Source: an uncultured Candidatus Saccharibacteria bacterium
Lineage (GTDB): Bacteria; Patescibacteriota; Saccharimonadia; Saccharimonadales; Saccharimonadaceae
Reading direction: 5' to 3'
Length of the DNA stretch: 64,000 nt
Assembly: GCA_948945085.1 (NCBI GenBank)
Contig: CARBGY010000005.1
Location: 1 to 64,000 of the forward strand
The notes beneath the pieces were generated by a model, which did not search any database, was not told the origin of the DNA, and saw nothing but the letters and a program-made list of their open reading frames with translations. Both the position numbers and the translations under genes were made by a program. Shown piece by piece: positions 60,719 to 64,000 of this stretch (position 1 is its first letter; the number at the start of each line of letters is the position of its first letter).

Positions 60719-61325
60719 GAGGGAATTAACAAGTTTTTAGAAAGTTTTTAAGAAAAATGCTTGCGTTTTTAGAAAAAGTTCGTTAGAATTAAATCAGTGG
60801 ACGAACACCCACACAAAAAGCAAATAAAACTAAAATAAAGATTAAGTCAACGAAAAATAAAATTGATTAATTGAAAAATAAAGGTATTATTGCAACTGCG
60901 GGTGGACAAAAACCACAAACAAAAACAAAATATCAAAAATAGATAGTATATTAACAGAGTTTGAGATCGGCCAACTAGGAGTTTTTGCGCGCGTTTGGGA
61001 TACGCGTAATCGAATCCAATACGTACATACTAACAAACACCTCCCAATTAACTCTATTGGTCGATATCTCTGATATTGACTCAACCCACTTTTACACTTT
61101 AAGTCTCTCAACGGCCGTGTATATGGTAGGCTTCGGCTGGTCAGATCACGGTAGATATATAAGTGTTAGTAACAAACAAAAATTTTCAAAAAACAAAAAC
61201 GTGGAAATTTCTAGTTGAACGGTCTCAAACGTAGGTAGTTGTAATTGTTGAGACCTGGATTTTGTTTCTTGAGCTTTAAAATAAGCGATGATGGCGGAAT
61301 TTAGGAAAAATGATACAATTACAAT

Positions 61326-62201
61326 ATGGAAGAACTTCATAAACCTGTATTATTATCGGAAGTACTTGAAGTGCTGCAACCGAAGCTGGGGGAATCTTAT
61401 TTAGATTTAACAGCGGGGTATGCGGGACATGCAAGGAAGATTTTGGATGTAACACAGAATTATAAGGAGTCGACGTTAGTCGATAGGGATGAAAATGCGA
61501 TTCGGTTTTTGCGAGAAAAGTTTAAAAATGAACCGATCGAAATAATTCATAACGATTTTTATAATGCGGTGCTACAGGAAATTGAGTGTGGAAATACGTA
61601 CGATATGGTATTAATGGATTTTGGAGTGTCTTCCCCGCAGCTAGACGAAGCTCAGCGAGGGTTTTCTTTTGCGAAAGATGGTCCGCTTGATATGCGTATG
61701 GATCAGAGTCAAGAACTTGATGCTAGTATGATAGTGAATAGATGGCGAGAGAGCGAGATTGTAGATATACTAGAGCGATATGGCGAAGAAAAACCGGGTT
61801 TTGCGAAATTAATTGCGCGGACGATTGTGCATGGGAGACCGTGGCAGTCAACGGCAGAGTTAGGAAGGGAACTTGCGAAATATGGACGACATACAAAAGT
61901 GCATCCAGCGACGAGGACTTTTCAAGCGATTCGCATAGCGGTGAATGATGAGCTAGGGGAGATCGAGAGAATGCTTGGGAAAGTAACGAAGGTTATGAAA
62001 CCTGGAAGCAGGATTGCGATGATTACCTTTCATAGTCTAGAAGACCGGTTGGTAAAAGATTGGATGCGAGAAATGTCGGGATTTGGTGAGGAAAGTCAGA
62101 TTTCGGTGATTACGAAAAAACCAATTACTGCGGGAAATGAGGAGTTGTTTATCAACCCGAGAGCAAGAAGTGCGAAACTACGCGCCGCAATCAAACGTTA
62201 G
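61326..62201 (+). CDS. rsmH: 16S rRNA (cytosine-1402-N4)-methyltransferase
   Basis: 291 residues. HKPVLLSEVLEVL at the N-terminus, YLDLTAGYAGHARKIL (SAM loop), VDRDENAI, LMDFGVSSPQLDEAQRGFSF and a C-terminal ATRTFQAIRIAVNDEL then MITFHSLEDRLVKDWM are the RsmH signature. It modifies C1402 in the 16S decoding centre. In most bacteria it heads the division/cell-wall cluster; here only an FtsL-like gene remains nearby. TACAAT (61314-61319) ends 6 bases before the ATG, so the mRNA is probably leaderless. Confidence 0.95.
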   Translation: MEELHKPVLLSEVLEVLQPKLGESYLDLTAGYAGHARKILDVTQNYKESTLVDRDENAIRFLREKFKNEPIEIIHNDFYNAVLQEIECGNTYDMVLMDFGVSSPQLDEAQRGFSFAKDGPLDMRMDQSQELDASMIVNRWRESEIVDILERYGEEKPGFAKLIARTIVHGRPWQSTAELGRELAKYGRHTKVHPATRTFQAIRIAVNDELGEIERMLGKVTKVMKPGSRIAMITFHSLEDRLVKDWMREMSGFGEESQISVITKKPITAGNEELFINPRARSAKLRAAIKR

Positions 62202-62391
62202 AGTGTGGAGACTTTACGAGCGAGAGCGTAGGGGGCATTTCGGCTTGAGTGATATGCGGATAAAATCCACTTGCGAGGATTTTTGAAGCTAAGTTGCGGG
62301 CGATAACACTTGATCGGAAATTTAACGAGAGAGTGAAGGAGCTTGGGAATGATAAAAATAAAAATATAAAATAAATAAAAAGGAGGCAATT

Positions 62392-62460
62392 ATGCCACGT
62401 CAAATCATTGTAAATAGCAATCGTTCACGCGCCCAAAAGGTGCAAGTGCACTTTCGCTAA
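62392..62460 (+). CDS. 22-residue peptide of unknown function
   Basis: MPRQIIVNSNRSRAQKVQVH followed by two more residues and TAA. AAAAAGGAGG lies 6 bases before the ATG, a much stronger ribosome site than most genes here have. The peptide is basic with no hydrophobic segment. It may be a leader peptide for the possibly structured region downstream or a small protein; I recognise no homologue. The preceding 190 bases hold no gene. Confidence 0.5.
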   Translation: MPRQIIVNSNRSRAQKVQVHFR

Positions 62461-62972
62461 TTTGTGGTAAGTTTTTATAATTACTAAAAAACTAGTTTAC
62501 GAATAATATATAAATTTAGGCGGGGCCGCTGCGCTTAATCTAGCGGTGAGTAAATTCGGCATTAGATTTCGGGAGTCTTTGCTAATGCTGTTTAGGTACC
62601 GTTTTGGATATGTCAAGATTCAGAAAGGTAAGACATGGGCCGGAAGGCTCACCACGGTTGTAGAGTTAAAGCCGTAGAGTGTTTACCCAATATACATGAC
62701 CTTCTCGGAGCGGGCATGCGATTACTTATTGCTCTGTCGTATGTGCCGCTTCGGTCTAGGATAAAAGGTTTGGGTTTAGAAACTAGTGGTTTAACCTAAA
62801 GATGAGGGCGGGGAGTTTTTGGTGATGATTTCTAGGACGAGCTGGAAAGGCAGATTCTGGCTGGGTTTAGAAACTGATATAGACGATCGGATACTAAGCG
62901 AGGTAGCGATCGCTAAGAAAACTAGGGGGTGAAGGGGGCGAAAATAAAATTAAAACAGCGAGGAAAAGAAAA
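62461..62972 (+). other. 500-bp gene-free, possibly structured region
   Basis: No open frame of note on either strand. It has unusual content for an intergenic region: not AT-rich after 62520, with several stems (CCGCT / AGCGG at 62527-62545; GCATTAG / CTAATGC; GGCATGCGA with TCGTATGTGCC; a palindromic AGCGATCGCT) and TGGGTTTAGAAACT repeated at 62771 and 62861. This suggests a structured RNA of about 400 nt. I could not match it to RNase P RNA, tmRNA, SRP RNA, 6S RNA or a group I/II intron core. Confidence 0.45.
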
Positions 62973-63323
62973 ATGACACCACAATATAGCATGAGGCGAG
63001 GAGCAACAACGGCGACGATGGCGTCGTGGTCGCGGAATCGAAATACTGTTCGACATGAAACGAAGGGCCTGGGATCGTTTTCGAACGGGGTAATTGTGAT
63101 GATGCTAGTGGTGATTATGGGTTTGATTTATGTTGCGCAGGGGACGCAGGCGACGAACTATGATTATGAGCTTTCTGCCGTGGAAGATGAGATTGCGGAG
63201 CTTGAAGCGAAGAAAGAGGACCTTGCGGTTGAGAAGGCAAGGTTAACATCGATTGCGGCGAGCGAAAATAGTGAAGTTGCGAATGCGATGGAAAACGCAG
63301 GCGTAGATGGGTACGCTAGGTAA
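62973..63323 (+). CDS. FtsL/DivIC-like division protein
   Basis: 116 residues. A basic N-terminus (~45 residues), one membrane helix (NGVIVMMLVVIMGLIYVAQG) and a periplasmic-side coiled coil (YDYELSAVEDEIAELEAKKEDLAVEKARL) give the FtsL/DivIC layout. Position downstream of rsmH supports ftsL. These proteins are too diverged for a firm name. A GAGGA site precedes the ATG. The expected ftsI does not follow. Confidence 0.72.
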   Translation: MTPQYSMRRGATTATMASWSRNRNTVRHETKGLGSFSNGVIVMMLVVIMGLIYVAQGTQATNYDYELSAVEDEIAELEAKKEDLAVEKARLTSIAASENSEVANAMENAGVDGYAR

Positions 63324-63339
63324 GTTTGACATAAAAATT

Positions 63340-63364
63340 ACTTTTGGTCGTAAAGGCCAAAAGT
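63340..63364. terminator. Hairpin after FtsL-like gene
   Basis: ACTTTTGG / CCAAAAGT hairpin; the 3' side is A-rich on the + strand, so termination from this direction is uncertain. Confidence 0.45.
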
Positions 63365-63513
63365 AAAAACAAACCATACTTTCTATGTTAGCATCAATTC
63401 TTGGAAGTGGCAAGGATTTTTGAGGACATTACCGTCTAAAAAATATGATTGTCGCTTAGGTTAAGAGATGCAATCTGCTCGGTTTAAAAACTGAAAGAGT
63501 TGAAGGAGACAGC

Positions 63514-63909
63514 ATGACACAGATAATGCATTTTGATGAATGGAATGAACAGAAAAAATCATTACATAGTGATGGGCATATTCCGCGAATTAGTGAGGGG
63601 AGTGTGTATTGGTGTGGGTTTGGGGAGAACGTCGGAGTGGAGATTAATGGGAAAAATGAGATGTTTTCGCGACCGGTGCTGGTTTATAAAAAGTTGAGTA
63701 GGTTTGGGTTTCTTGGGATACCGTTATCATCACAGCCACATCGGGGAACTTGGTATGTGCCATTTCAGTTTCAGGGGAGGGATCAAGTAGCGGTTTTGTC
63801 GCAGCCGCGACTTTTTAGCGTGTCGAGACTTTATAGTAAAATGGGGGAATTGGATGAGGAAGATTTGGCGAGGATAAGAGAGGGGTTTAGGAAGTTGTAC
63901 TGTGAGTAG
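63514..63909 (+). CDS. MazF/PemK-like toxin-fold protein
   Basis: 131 residues. GSVYWCGFGENVGVEINGK, then FSRPVLVYKKLSRFGFLGIPLSS and a LSQPRLFSVSRLYSKMGEL segment follow the MazF/PemK pattern (first strand with the GxxYW motif, RPVLV strand, an SQxR-then-RL motif). MazF enzymes cut mRNA. No antitoxin gene lies upstream within the 190 bases before it, and the window ends 91 bases after it. GAAGGAG precedes the ATG. It may be an orphan, use a distant antitoxin, or be a non-toxic member. Confidence 0.82.
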   Translation: MTQIMHFDEWNEQKKSLHSDGHIPRISEGSVYWCGFGENVGVEINGKNEMFSRPVLVYKKLSRFGFLGIPLSSQPHRGTWYVPFQFQGRDQVAVLSQPRLFSVSRLYSKMGELDEEDLARIREGFRKLYCE

Positions 63910-64000
63910 GTAGTTTTCTGTCTTCTCTTACTTTTTATTTTTCTTCTCCCTTCTCTCTCCCATACATTATCTTCCTCACGGTGAGATATTCCAAATCGAA

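Noticed and set aside
60887..61218. Two overlapping 74-77-codon frames on opposite strands
   Set aside because: AT-rich gene-free region, no ribosome sites, no recognisable protein features; likely chance.
62461..62972. RNase P RNA, tmRNA or SRP RNA
   Set aside because: The conserved cores (GAGGAAAGTCC, the tRNA-like ends of tmRNA, the SRP GGAA loop region) could not be found by eye.

Overview
The window looks like a piece of a Saccharibacteria (TM7, Candidate Phyla Radiation) chromosome. The evidence is the 16S rRNA (TM7-like sequence around the 515 and 806 regions), small single-copy housekeeping genes, almost no biosynthesis, many surface or secreted proteins of unknown function, and the standard genetic code (TGA is used as a stop, for example at the nrdR overlap). 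No plasmid or phage genes are visible. The + strand is G-rich by eye throughout, including under minus-strand genes, so the window probably lies on one replichore arm.

Layout. 1-5 kb: a stand-alone 16S gene, a hypothetical gene, a TrmH-type methyltransferase, a polysaccharide deacetylase and a tRNA-Ile/tRNA-Ala pair. 5-12.5 kb: a KGG-repeat protein, a zinc peptidase, a 1.56k-residue surface protein and ribosomal protein S1. 12.5-18 kb: two hypervariable cassettes, a DUF2726 protein, tRNA-Asn, IF-2 and a secreted FISUMP-type protein. 18-31 kb: fmt, def and priA on the minus strand; a small RNA candidate, recJ, rpsU, adk-map, ftsA-ftsZ-nrdR and a thioredoxin-like gene, then three more hypervariable cassettes. 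31-42 kb: a T-box-controlled ileS, a silent FISUMP cassette, and a run of charged or surface proteins ending in an LPXTG protein. 42-51 kb: rplU, a P-type ATPase, a frameshifted GT39-like gene, parAB and RNase J. 51-56 kb: a CIRCE-controlled clpC / membrane peptidase / clpP proteolysis cluster and rnhA. 56-64 kb: a stalk protein, a CYTH protein, another hypervariable cassette behind a KwaB-like gene, a membrane protein, a DnaA-box cluster, rsmH, an unexplained possibly structured stretch, an FtsL-like gene and a lone MazF-like toxin.

Most unusual system. Six copies of a ~179-bp C-terminal domain cassette lie at three loci (12.6, 30.6 and 57.8 kb). Between copies about 17 codons vary, almost only at their first and second bases with C or T fixed at the third, while the intervening codons are nearly identical. 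That is the mark of adenine-directed mutagenesis of AAC/AAT template codons by a diversity-generating retroelement (DGR). The reverse transcriptase and template repeat are not in this window. The cassettes lack their own N-terminal parts and sit in sense orientation just behind unrelated genes. A second family, the 3' ends of FISUMP genes at 4.6, 17.7 and 35.5 kb, has one full-length copy and two silent partial copies. These are bounded by short inverted repeats, and two of the copies share a 122-bp identical flank. Together they suggest a surface-protein diversification system combining DGR mutagenesis with a possible cassette reservoir.

A second theme is translation start architecture. Nine genes have a -10 box only 6-8 nt before the start codon, which predicts leaderless mRNAs, although the 16S keeps an anti-Shine-Dalgarno and many other genes have strong Shine-Dalgarno sites.
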